Shown here: positions 8,896 through 17,173 of the stretch, piece after piece | How positions within the stretch are numbered: the first letter of the stretch is position 1 | Layout of the letters: the number at the start of each line of letters is the position of its first letter | Assembly: GCF_900100945.1 (NCBI RefSeq) | Contig: NZ_FNCG01000027.1 | Location: 1 to 53,657, forward strand | Direction: 5' to 3' | Length of the DNA: 53,657 bases | From: Mucilaginibacter gossypii | Lineage (GTDB): Bacteria; Bacteroidota; Bacteroidia; Sphingobacteriales; Sphingobacteriaceae | Made by a program: the position numbers and the translations under genes | Notes under the pieces: generated by a model | The model's database searches: none | Told to the model about the DNA's origin: nothing | The model's input: only the letters and a program-made list of their open reading frames with translations

Positions 8896-9381
8896 TTACT
8901 TCTTAGATGCTTTAAGTTTCTTCTCTCTCTTATTATCGGATACCATTTTTACAATGGTTTTGCCATGGATTAGCTGTTTGGCATCTTTAACTTTTGCCAG
9001 TGAATTTTGCCAGGCTTCGTCAACCAGTTTTTTTACTTCCTGTTGTGGAAATGCTTCAATATCATTCACCAGCAAATAGCGGTACTGCTTGCCTTCGCCG
9101 ATAAGTATTTTTTGCGGATCGGAAAGTTCGGAGCCCCAGTAAAAGCCGAAATGAGTATTGTAATTAACGCCACGGTATATGGCAAACGAGCAAAAGATAT
9201 GGCTCATTTTTTCGGTAGGAGACCAGCCCACGGCCAAAGCATTATAATTATCATAAATAAGCTCATTGGCCTGCGGGTACAAATCCCATACAAAATCGCG
9301 CAGCCATAAGGCTCGTTCCCGCACTTCGGAAGGAAAAGTCCTCATAAAGAAAAGCAGATCGGTAACCTCATCTTTCGGCAT
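8896..9381 (-). CDS. DUF1801-domain protein
   Basis: 161 aa from the ATG at 9379-9381; the frame is open to a TTG five codons earlier. It resembles DUF1801/YdhG-like small proteins: an N-terminal helical stretch, LIYDNYNALAVGWSPTEKM, SFAIYRGVNYNTHFGFYWG near the middle, and a Lys-rich tail (KREKKLKASKK). No catalytic motif is apparent. It is isolated on this strand between the LytS kinase and the divergently transcribed MG2 protein. Function unknown. Confidence 0.75.
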   Translation of the reverse strand: MPKDEVTDLLFFMRTFPSEVRERALWLRDFVWDLYPQANELIYDNYNALAVGWSPTEKMSHIFCSFAIYRGVNYNTHFGFYWGSELSDPQKILIGEGKQYRYLLVNDIEAFPQQEVKKLVDEAWQNSLAKVKDAKQLIHGKTIVKMVSDNKREKKLKASKK

Positions 9382-9513
9382 ATTATAAATGTACAATCTT
9401 TTATTTATTGGTAATAATAATTAACTTTATATCACCCAATTATAAACCTAAATATATCCAAATTGAAAATTCTCGGCTCCGCCAAACCGGTATTTATTTA
9501 TTTGATAAAAGTA

Positions 9514-12381
9514 ATGCGGAGTTTTATCGCCTGCCTCATATTTTTAGCCTGCTTTTTGTTTTTAGGAGTTGAGGGCTATGCCCAAGAAAAAGACCCTGCT
9601 TCGCAGTTGCGTGAAATGAAATCGGCACAGGATAGCCTTACCCTCCAAAACCCTGCCGAAAAGATCTATGTTCAACTGGATAAAAGCATTTATACCCCTG
9701 GCGATACCCTGTGGTTTAAGGCTTATCTGTTTAACGCGCCTACACTTAACCTGTCGGCCAAAAGCGGTATCATGTATGTGAGCATTGTTACCGATAGCAA
9801 TGTAATGGTAAAAAAGCAGCGATTGCCTGTTGAGAAAGGGCTTAGCTGGGGCAACATCAGCCTGAAAGATATACCTGCCGGCACTTACACGCTCATTGCC
9901 TATACCCAATGGCTTCAAAACTTTAGCCAGGATTGTTTTTTTCGTAAACAATTTACCGTTGCCGATGACACAGGCTGCAATTGGCTGGCTAATTATACCT
10001 GCTCAAGTGTGATGGCTGATAACAAGGAGCAGGCACATGTTAAGCTACTGCTGAGTGATATCTATAAAGCCAACGTAGCGGGTAAGCCTGTTCAATTATC
10101 GGTATTGAAAGGCCGGAGACAACTATATCGGCAAGCAATTCAAACAGATGAAAAAGGGCTTATAGATATTACTTTTAAGCTACCGGCCAAACCGGGAGAT
10201 ATTCGCATTGTTGCCGGAGATGGTGCAGGTAACCATGTAAATATCCCACTAAACTTTAATCGCCCCCAAGATGCCGATGTTCAGTTTATGCCAGAAGGGG
10301 GCGAGCTGATAGCAGGTTTACCGGCACATGTTGGTTTTAAAGCGATAGGTTTGGACGGTAAGGGCATCAATGTTTCAGGCGCAGTTCTGGATCATGAAAA
10401 ACAGGTTGTTGCTAATTTTGAATCGGAGCATTTAGGCATGGGGAGTTTTAACCTGCCCGTTGTTAATACCGGCGAAAATTATACTGCTAAAGTAACCCTA
10501 CCGGGTGGCGCAATACGTGAGTTTACCTTGCCCGATGTTAAAAAGGAAGGGATCGGTCTGAATGTGATCAATCCCCCCAATGAAGATTCTGTAAAAGTCC
10601 TGCTTTCCGCAACTGATAAAATTGCCCGGTCGGGTGAAAGCTATTTCCTGATTGGTAAAGCCCGCGAAATTATTTGTTATGGTGCAATGGTTGATTTTAA
10701 AAACGGGACATCCATTAGCCAAAAAATCAACAAAAAGCTTTTCCCTTCCGGCATCACTCATTTTTTGCTGCTTGATAAAAACAACAAGCCGTTAAATGAG
10801 CGGTTGATTTTCATTAACCGGCATGACAACCTGCATTTAAACATTAACGCAGATAAAATGGCTTATAACCTGCGCGATAGTATAGCATTACACATTAGCG
10901 CACAGGATGCCCTGGGTAATCCACTCAGGGGCAATTTTTCGATGGCGGTTACCGATGACGCGCAAGTACATCAGGATAGCCTGAGCAACGAGAATATTGT
11001 TACCCGCATGCTGCTTACATCCGAATTGAAAGGCTTTGTGGAGCAACCCAACTATTATCTCATCGCCAACAATTCGCAAGCCAAAGAGGCACTTGATAAC
11101 CTGTTGCTTACACAGGGCTGGGTAAGTTACAACTGGCCCGATGGTAAGGATAACCCTGGTTACGCTGCCGAAACTGAGACAGCAGTTAAGGGCCGTGTAA
11201 TTAACGTTTTTAACAAACCTGTTAAACAAACTAAAGTGCAGCTGTTTTCAAAATCGCCCGTAGTTGTAACTGATACGCTTACTGATAAGGATGGCAGGTT
11301 CGCGTTTCGTAATCTCCCACTTGCAGATACCCCAGCTTATTTTATTAAAACCGCTAAAAATTTTAATGTTGGCATTGTAATGGATGATGCGCCGCCACCA
11401 GTGCTGCTGGCATCTGCCGGCCCCACACCAATGCCCTGGTATGTAAGCAATGACACTACTTTGTTCAACAGTTTAAAAAATAACCGGATACGGCAAAACC
11501 TGGCCGACAACCTGCCTGCTGACACGAAAGCGTTAAAAGAGGTAAAAATTACAGCAAAGAAAATAGTTAAAGGCTCACAAAATTTGAATGGTGCGGGCAA
11601 TGCTGATTTGGCCTTTGACGAGGGCGACATGGTGAAAGCGGGTAAAAAGAGCCTGCTGAATTTTTTAGAGCAACATGTTCCAAACCTGAAATGGGGGACT
11701 TTAACCAAACAATATAATTTAAGGTTTGCTTTGCAGGATAAGTCAAAGGATGAAATTAGCGCGATATTTCAATTTGTTCCTATACCTCCTACACCTACCA
11801 TTCCGTGGTATTTGATAGATAACAAACCCATGATGTTGATAGTTGACGGGATTTCCTTTGGAAGCGTAATCAAGGTAATGTCACTTAACGAGCCAAATGG
11901 AAATGATATTAAGAGCTATCTTGAATCAAATACTGCTGAAGATGTTAAGGGGATTGAGGTTAATAGTTCGAGCAAGTATAGCTGGGAGTATTTCTGGAGA
12001 TATATTCTTGAGGATTGGAAGCATTCTTTAAATCCAGCTCAGATAGCTTTTGTTGAGATTACCACACGCAGCGGTAAAGGGCCCGCGATAGGGCATACCC
12101 CCGGGGCTTATTTATATAAACCATTAGCATTAAGTGTTCCCTCCCGCTTTTATCGCCCGCGTTATCTACCTGATAATACCAATAAACATACTCCGGATTT
12201 GCGTTCAACCATACATTGGGAGCCCAATGTAACAACAGGCGCCGATGGCAAAGCAACCATATCATTTTATACCGCTGATAAGCCATCAACTTACACCTAT
12301 ATTTTAGAAGGTACTAATATGGATGGCAGTGTTGGCTATACTTATGGTAAAATTAAGGTAACAGGCAATACCAATCCATGA
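9514..12381 (+). CDS. MG2-domain surface protein with carboxypeptidase-regulatory and TonB-plug-like domains
   Basis: 955 aa from the ATG at 9514, which gives a clean signal peptide (FIACLIFLACFLFLGV, cleavage near GYA-Q). The frame also opens at a TTG at 9463. Domains seen: an MG2-like macroglobulin domain near 45-145 (KIYVQLDKSIYTPGDTLWFK), further beta-rich MG-like repeats to about 540, a CarboxypepD-regulatory-like fold near 558-600 (KGRVINVFNKPVKQTKV, DKDGRFAFRNLP), and a region near 675-855 resembling a TonB-receptor plug (LKEVKITAKK, MMLIVDGISFG, VKGIEVNSS, FVEITTRSGKG). No beta-barrel follows; the end is a short MG-like domain. Such proteins are widespread and mostly uncharacterised in Bacteroidota. 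It converges on the exporter gene with only ten bases between stops. Confidence 0.75.
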   Translation: MRSFIACLIFLACFLFLGVEGYAQEKDPASQLREMKSAQDSLTLQNPAEKIYVQLDKSIYTPGDTLWFKAYLFNAPTLNLSAKSGIMYVSIVTDSNVMVKKQRLPVEKGLSWGNISLKDIPAGTYTLIAYTQWLQNFSQDCFFRKQFTVADDTGCNWLANYTCSSVMADNKEQAHVKLLLSDIYKANVAGKPVQLSVLKGRRQLYRQAIQTDEKGLIDITFKLPAKPGDIRIVAGDGAGNHVNIPLNFNRPQDADVQFMPEGGELIAGLPAHVGFKAIGLDGKGINVSGAVLDHEKQVVANFESEHLGMGSFNLPVVNTGENYTAKVTLPGGAIREFTLPDVKKEGIGLNVINPPNEDSVKVLLSATDKIARSGESYFLIGKAREIICYGAMVDFKNGTSISQKINKKLFPSGITHFLLLDKNNKPLNERLIFINRHDNLHLNINADKMAYNLRDSIALHISAQDALGNPLRGNFSMAVTDDAQVHQDSLSNENIVTRMLLTSELKGFVEQPNYYLIANNSQAKEALDNLLLTQGWVSYNWPDGKDNPGYAAETETAVKGRVINVFNKPVKQTKVQLFSKSPVVVTDTLTDKDGRFAFRNLPLADTPAYFIKTAKNFNVGIVMDDAPPPVLLASAGPTPMPWYVSNDTTLFNSLKNNRIRQNLADNLPADTKALKEVKITAKKIVKGSQNLNGAGNADLAFDEGDMVKAGKKSLLNFLEQHVPNLKWGTLTKQYNLRFALQDKSKDEISAIFQFVPIPPTPTIPWYLIDNKPMMLIVDGISFGSVIKVMSLNEPNGNDIKSYLESNTAEDVKGIEVNSSSKYSWEYFWRYILEDWKHSLNPAQIAFVEITTRSGKGPAIGHTPGAYLYKPLALSVPSRFYRPRYLPDNTNKHTPDLRSTIHWEPNVTTGADGKATISFYTADKPSTYTYILEGTNMDGSVGYTYGKIKVTGNTNP

Positions 12382-12391
12382 AAGCTCTGGC

Positions 12392-14731
12392 TTAAGCTTC
12401 ATCAATATCCGGCCCCTTGATCTTGTTACGATCAACGCCACCTTCAAGTGATAACAAAAACGCAGGAAGCAACGTAAGGTTGCTGATCATAGCCACCAGC
12501 AGGGTTATAGATAATAATACGCCAAGGGCAACGGTGCCACCAAAATTTGATATCGCGAAAATACCGAACCCAAAAAACAGCACCGTAGCAATGAAGATCA
12601 TGCTGACCCCGGTTTCGCGAATGGTATCTGAGACTATTTGCGAGATGCTCTTTTTGCTGTGGCGTAATTCATGACGGTAACGGGTAATGAAGTAAATGGT
12701 CTGGTCGGACGAGATACCCATGGCAATACTGAAAATCAATATAGTTGACGGTTTAAGCGGGATGCCAAAAAAGCCCATAATACCTGCCGTAATAATAAGA
12801 GGAATAAGGTTTGGCACCAGTGATATGGCAATCATTCTTATACCCCGGAAAAGGATCCACATTACGCCCGCGATAAGTACAATAGCCCAGGCCAGGCTTT
12901 CATATAGGTTTTTCAACAGGTAGTTGGTGCCCTTTATAAATATGATACTCGACCCAGTCAGCTCAACATGAAACTTCTTCGGGTTAAAGATCGAATCGAT
13001 GCGTGGTTGCAATTCGGCCAGTACGGTATTCATTTTTTTTGAACCGGCATCAACCATTTCAAAGGTAACACGGGTAACGCGGTGAGTACTGTCCAGATAG
13101 GTTTTTAGCAAACCGCTTGTACCTTTGCCTGAGTTGCCGGCATAGTTAAGGATAAAATTTTGTTCCAATCCATCGGGCAGGCGGTAATATTCAGGACTGC
13201 CGCCGTAAAATGCCTGTGTGCTGAATTTCAACACCTGGATCAATGATACCGAGCGACTAAATTCAGGGTAGGAGGAAATCAGTTTTTCCAGTTTCTCTAC
13301 CTTGCGGATAGTAGCTAAATTCATTACCCCGTTTTTGCGTTTAGTATCGATACTAACCTCTAAAGGAAGCACCCCGTTAAAATTCGATTCGAAAAATTTA
13401 AGATCGTGCAAGGTATTATTGCTTTGGGGCAGGTCGTCAACCACATATCCATTGATATTAATCCTGACCATACCAACAATGGCGATGATAACCAATAGGG
13501 CGGTGGTTAAATAAATAGTTTTACGTTTGGTATGCACCAGCTTATCTAAAGTGGCCAACAGGCCGTCCATCAGCTTGCTGTCTTTAATCCCCGTTTGGCT
13601 TGCCCTGGGTGCAGGCAGAAAGCTGAAGATAATAGGCACTAAAATAAGGCTTAAGGCAAAAGTTCCCATGATACCAATTGAGGCTATTAAACCAAATTGG
13701 GTAAGCAATTCGCTATTGGTAAAGCATAACACACCAAAGCCAATAGCCGTAGTTACGTTGGCTATAAAGGTGGTGATACCTGCTCGCTCAACGGCAACCT
13801 CCAAAGCAGCCATTTTATTGCCGCTGATGCCGTATTCGTGAAAATACTTATTGAGGATAAATACACAGTTGGGGATCCCGATAACCACAATAAGCGGCGG
13901 GATGATACCGGTTAAAAGTGTCATCTCATAATGCATCATTTGCAATACGCCGAGGCTGAATATTACACCCAATATCACGATCAGCACCGGGAAAATAACC
14001 GGGAATACCGAACGGAAAAACAGTAACAGGATCAGCGCGGTAATAACTACCGAAAGGCTCAGGAACAACGAAAACTCATGGGCTACCAAATCGCCTACTA
14101 CGGTGCGGATAAGCGGTAAACCCGAATAGTGTACTTTGATATTATGCTTGTTTTCAAATGCCTGCCCAAGCTGATTTATCTTTTTAATAATGGGCACGCG
14201 GAATGGCGTATTAATGATCTTATCATCAAAAGTGATGGCCATCAGGGTGCTCTGGCCATCGTTACTTACAATCAGCCCCTTATAAAATGGCATGGAAGCA
14301 AGTTGTTGTTTTACACTATCAACAGCCGCGGCGGTTTGCAGCAGACCGGAAACCAAAGGCTTCAATACAAATTTATGCTGCAGGGTGTCCTTTTGCAGGT
14401 TGTAGATATTAGCCGCCGAGATCACAGCTTTGATCCCTTTTATTTTCTTTAACTGTTCGCCAATCTGGTACCAGTCGTTAAAAACATCTTTATCAAAAAT
14501 ATTGGGCGATTTAATGCCAATAACCATTGATGAAGCGTCCTGCCCGAAGGTTTTCTTAAACTCGGCGTAGCGGATAAACGCCGAATCAGTAACCGGAAGC
14601 ACTTTGCCGCCATTGAAGGTGATTTTTACCTTCGACGCTTCATAGCCCATAAAGGCACTCAGCGCTAAAACGCAAATAAAAATTATCAGCCTGTTTTTAA
14701 GAATTGCAGAAGCTATATGTTTCCAGAACAT
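12392..14731 (-). CDS. RND-superfamily (MMPL/SSD type) exporter
   Basis: 779 aa from the ATG at 14731; a TTG start at 14740 is also possible. It has two repeats of one membrane helix, a large periplasmic loop and five clustered helices. The first helix is near 14-32 (IIFICVLALSAFMGY), with clusters near 225-380 and 610-770. In the second half, SIAMGISSDQTIYFITRYRHEL matches the conserved helix-4 region of RND/MMPL proteins. At under 800 aa it belongs to the predicted exporters (MMPL/hopanoid-transporter-like) rather than the 1000-aa drug pumps, and no membrane-fusion or outer-membrane partner lies beside it. The substrate, perhaps a lipid, is unknown. Confidence 0.88.
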   Translation of the reverse strand: MFWKHIASAILKNRLIIFICVLALSAFMGYEASKVKITFNGGKVLPVTDSAFIRYAEFKKTFGQDASSMVIGIKSPNIFDKDVFNDWYQIGEQLKKIKGIKAVISAANIYNLQKDTLQHKFVLKPLVSGLLQTAAAVDSVKQQLASMPFYKGLIVSNDGQSTLMAITFDDKIINTPFRVPIIKKINQLGQAFENKHNIKVHYSGLPLIRTVVGDLVAHEFSLFLSLSVVITALILLLFFRSVFPVIFPVLIVILGVIFSLGVLQMMHYEMTLLTGIIPPLIVVIGIPNCVFILNKYFHEYGISGNKMAALEVAVERAGITTFIANVTTAIGFGVLCFTNSELLTQFGLIASIGIMGTFALSLILVPIIFSFLPAPRASQTGIKDSKLMDGLLATLDKLVHTKRKTIYLTTALLVIIAIVGMVRININGYVVDDLPQSNNTLHDLKFFESNFNGVLPLEVSIDTKRKNGVMNLATIRKVEKLEKLISSYPEFSRSVSLIQVLKFSTQAFYGGSPEYYRLPDGLEQNFILNYAGNSGKGTSGLLKTYLDSTHRVTRVTFEMVDAGSKKMNTVLAELQPRIDSIFNPKKFHVELTGSSIIFIKGTNYLLKNLYESLAWAIVLIAGVMWILFRGIRMIAISLVPNLIPLIITAGIMGFFGIPLKPSTILIFSIAMGISSDQTIYFITRYRHELRHSKKSISQIVSDTIRETGVSMIFIATVLFFGFGIFAISNFGGTVALGVLLSITLLVAMISNLTLLPAFLLSLEGGVDRNKIKGPDIDEA

Positions 14732-14740
14732 TATTAACAA

Positions 14741-15146
14741 TATATAAGAGAGAGGCGCAAAACTACAAAAAATGCGTTATCTGCCTATTAATGATAGTGA
14801 TAATGTGACAATGAGTTAACGGGTAACGGGTTATATGCCATTAGTTGATTTATTTGCTGCGTTTAGTGTTCAACTTTTTTAGGGCTGAACACTTGTTGTT
14901 GTTTTATAAAATATTGACCTTGATAATCAGCGAGTTATGTTTTGTTGGATTGGCTGTTTTTAGATATTTGAACAACTTTGTGTTGATAATCAGGGGTTTG
15001 TGTTTTGGTAAAAGAAAAAGTTGAACACCGGTTTTTTTAAAAGTTGAACACTTGTATTATGCCCTTTGCTATTGGTGCTATTACCTATGGCAGGAGCGCT
15101 GTAAATGCGCTATCGGCTTTTGCACCTAAACTTTGTATTTTTGAGC
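14741..15146. other. Spacer with repeated words between exporter and dgkA
   Basis: 406 bases without a gene. It contains GTGTTCAACTTTTTT at 14866-14880 and its inverse AAAAAGTTGAACACC at 15015-15029 and AAAAGTTGAACACTT at 15039-15053. TTGATAATCAG occurs twice in direct orientation, at 14920-14930 and 14983-14993, each followed by G-rich and TGTTTTG words. No open frame or RNA gene was recognised. The dgkA promoter is probably near its right end. Confidence 0.55.
14866..15053. repeat. Mixed direct and inverted repeats (GTGTTCAACTTTT, TTGATAATCAG)
   Basis: One copy of GTGTTCAACTTTTTT on the left faces two inverted copies on the right, so the block can fold into alternative long hairpins. Two direct copies of a TTGATAATCAG.G.GTT.TGTTTTG unit lie inside. 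Unit spacing is irregular and copy number is low, so it is not a CRISPR array. Confidence 0.6.
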
Positions 15147-15515
15147 ATGAAAAGGTTGATACGCAGTTTTGGTTTTGCGTTTAAGGGTTTGGGGTATGCT
15201 GCTAAAACCCAGCCTAATTTCAGGTTTCATTTGGTGGCCGGAACGATTGCAGTAATCCTGGGCTTACTTTTTCAGATCTCAACTGCCGAGTGGCTTTGGC
15301 TTACGGCCTGCATTGCAGTAGTGCTTATTACCGAATTACTCAATACTTCGCTCGAAACACTGACCGACCTGGTTTCGCCTACTTATAACGAAAAAGCGGG
15401 GCATGTAAAAGATATAGCTGCCGGCGCTGTTGTTGTGGCTGCATTGTTCGCGCTGATAACCGGGATAGTTATTTTTTTACCGAAGATCATTTTATTGATA
15501 AGGCATGCTGCATAA
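15147..15515 (+). CDS. dgkA: Diacylglycerol kinase family protein (DgkA)
   Basis: 122 aa from the ATG at 15147, which begins MKRLIRSFGFAFKGL; the frame opens earlier at 15105 but that extension does not look like the family. There are three membrane helices and the DgkA signature ELLNTSLETLTDLVSP near 74-89, with the catalytic and metal-binding Glu residues, then KDIAAGAVVVAAL. Soluble lipid kinases of this family phosphorylate diacylglycerol or undecaprenol in the inner membrane using ATP; which one cannot be told from sequence. Its end overlaps the start of recO by 11 bases, so translation is coupled. Confidence 0.9.
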   Translation: MKRLIRSFGFAFKGLGYAAKTQPNFRFHLVAGTIAVILGLLFQISTAEWLWLTACIAVVLITELLNTSLETLTDLVSPTYNEKAGHVKDIAAGAVVVAALFALITGIVIFLPKIILLIRHAA

Positions 15516-16230
15516 AACCCGGGGTATCATATTCAGGGCTACCGATTACGGTGAAAGCAGTGTGATCGTACAGATCTTTACCGAGAAATTTGGGCTGCAA
15601 TCGTATATCATCAACGGAGCTAAAAAGCCCAAGGCAAAAATAAGTCGAAACATGCTGCAACCCCTGCATTTGCTCGACCTGGTGGTTTATCACAAAAATA
15701 CAGGCAGCGTGCAGCGCATTTCCGAATTAAAGAATGCGCCGGTACTGCTCAGTATCCCTTACGATGTGATTAAGAGCTGTATAGCCATATTTTTGAACGA
15801 AGTGTTGTACAAAGCGATAAAACAGCAATCGCCGGATGAGAACCTGTTCGACTTTATTTTCAGCGCTATTGAATGGCTCGATCATCAAACAGAAAGTGTT
15901 GCCAACTTTCACCTGGTATTTTTAACCCGCCTAACCCGTTACCTCGGTTTTTACCCCGACCGCTATATGGCCGGTAATGCCGATTACTTCGATATCAAAA
16001 ACGGGCAATTCACCCGTTTTAAACCCGATAGTGTTTCATACCTGTCGCCCCCGTATACCGATAATTTTCGATTAGTGCTGCAAACCGGTTTTGAAGACAT
16101 GCACCTGCTTAAACTAAACAATGATGAACGCCGCTACCTGGTAAATAAACTGCTTGAATATTACGCCATGCATATTGAAGGCTTCGGCAATATCAAATCG
16201 GCCGATGTGCTGGAAGAGGTGTTGGCGTAG
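15505..16230 (+). CDS. recO: DNA repair protein RecO
   Basis: 241 aa. An N-terminal OB fold (about 1-80: KTRGIIFRATDYGESSVIVQIFTEKFGL, cited in part) is followed by the helical C-terminal domain. RecO acts with RecF and RecR in loading RecA onto SSB-covered DNA during gap repair. The zinc Cys cluster found in some RecO proteins is absent, as in many Bacteroidota homologues. It overlaps dgkA by 11 bases. The next gene is convergent. Confidence 0.93.
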   Translation: MLHKTRGIIFRATDYGESSVIVQIFTEKFGLQSYIINGAKKPKAKISRNMLQPLHLLDLVVYHKNTGSVQRISELKNAPVLLSIPYDVIKSCIAIFLNEVLYKAIKQQSPDENLFDFIFSAIEWLDHQTESVANFHLVFLTRLTRYLGFYPDRYMAGNADYFDIKNGQFTRFKPDSVSYLSPPYTDNFRLVLQTGFEDMHLLKLNNDERRYLVNKLLEYYAMHIEGFGNIKSADVLEEVLA

Positions 16231-16314
16231 GATTATTGTTCTATTTATTGAATGGTATCGATGTTCTTTTACTTTGACAAATCGCATTTACTGAATTTCT
16301 TGCCTGAATGAGAA

Positions 16315-16872
16315 TCAAGCTACTCTTTGCCCAATGGTTACGGGCAACTCTACACAATATTCCCAAAAAGGATTTAGACTTTCTTTACCTTCCCAATACT
16401 GATGGGCTAAATAGGGGCTTGTTATGTTTTGAGTTCCAAAGAAAAGCCAGTTCATATCCAGTTTTCTAAAAAAGTTGGTTTCGAGTTCAAATATTGGGCT
16501 GTCTTCACTCTTAAATTGCGTTCTCAACTTCAGCGCGTCTTGTATGGAGCCGCAAGCAAACAATGATTGAAACCTTGACGTAAACGAGCTGAAATAGGCC
16601 TGTCGAACGTGTTCAACATTAGCTTCTGTGATAATATGAATATGGTGTGTGAAATTTGGATAGGTTCCAAAGGTATGACGTTGATTAAGATAATACCATC
16701 CATGATTAGACATTCCTTCAGGGTAAAGTCTTTGAATATGTTTTTTCAATGATTCTTCATCTAAAAGATTTTCTACTCCCCATAATTTGATATTATGCGG
16801 GTCTTCTTTTGTTAGTGAGATTGTTAAACCCTCGTTTAGCGTTTGCGCTCGATCAACAGTAAAAAGTTTCAT
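16315..16872 (-). CDS. DUF2441-like protein
   Basis: 185 aa from the ATG at 16872. From memory of the family pattern it resembles DUF2441: an N-terminal LFTVDRAQTLNEG, a PEGMSNHG motif, SRFQSLFACGSIQDA in the middle, FFRKLDMNWLF, and HQYWEG near the C terminus. The function of that family is not established; a relation to ADP-ribosyltransferase-like folds is only a guess. The gene is AT-richer than its neighbours and stands alone between recO and the GH3 genes, suggesting acquisition or accessory status. No signal peptide or membrane segment is present. Confidence 0.55.
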   Translation of the reverse strand: MKLFTVDRAQTLNEGLTISLTKEDPHNIKLWGVENLLDEESLKKHIQRLYPEGMSNHGWYYLNQRHTFGTYPNFTHHIHIITEANVEHVRQAYFSSFTSRFQSLFACGSIQDALKLRTQFKSEDSPIFELETNFFRKLDMNWLFFGTQNITSPYLAHQYWEGKESLNPFWEYCVELPVTIGQRVA

Positions 16873-16920
16873 AAACAAATCAATTCGGTCAATTTCAAAG
16901 GTAAATAATGGTGTTATGAA

Positions 16921-17010
16921 TTAAAAGCCATATTCATTATCTATCATGATTTGATTGTATACGCTTAATGCAATAATGTCATATTTCTTTGCTTTTATTT
17001 TCAACTTCAT
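16921..17010 (-). other. Possible 29-codon small ORF or gene-end remnant
   Basis: The reverse strand has an ATG at 17008-17010, preceded ten bases upstream by a perfect AAAGGAGG (17021-17028), and 29 sense codons before the TAA at 16921-16923. The same frame is open upstream to a stop at 17050-17052, adding 13 codons. The peptide is Lys-rich then hydrophobic (KLKIKAKKYDIIALSVYNQ). It may be a real small protein, which a strong Shine-Dalgarno would support, or the C-terminal stump of a lost gene. I do not recognise it. Confidence 0.25.
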
Positions 17011-17173
17011 CGTCTCAACTCCTCCTTTCCATCCGTATTCTTCATCTATTCATCGATAAAACTTGCTATTGTAAAACTTAATTTTTACTATTGTGTAATA
17101 ATGACACAAAGAGTATATTTTTCTTGCTGTTATTATCGCCAATTAGCCCCTTTAACCTATTTAATTTTAAAAA

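Noticed and set aside
14866..15053. CRISPR array
   Set aside because: Two or three short repeat copies, irregular spacing, mixed orientation and no cas genes.
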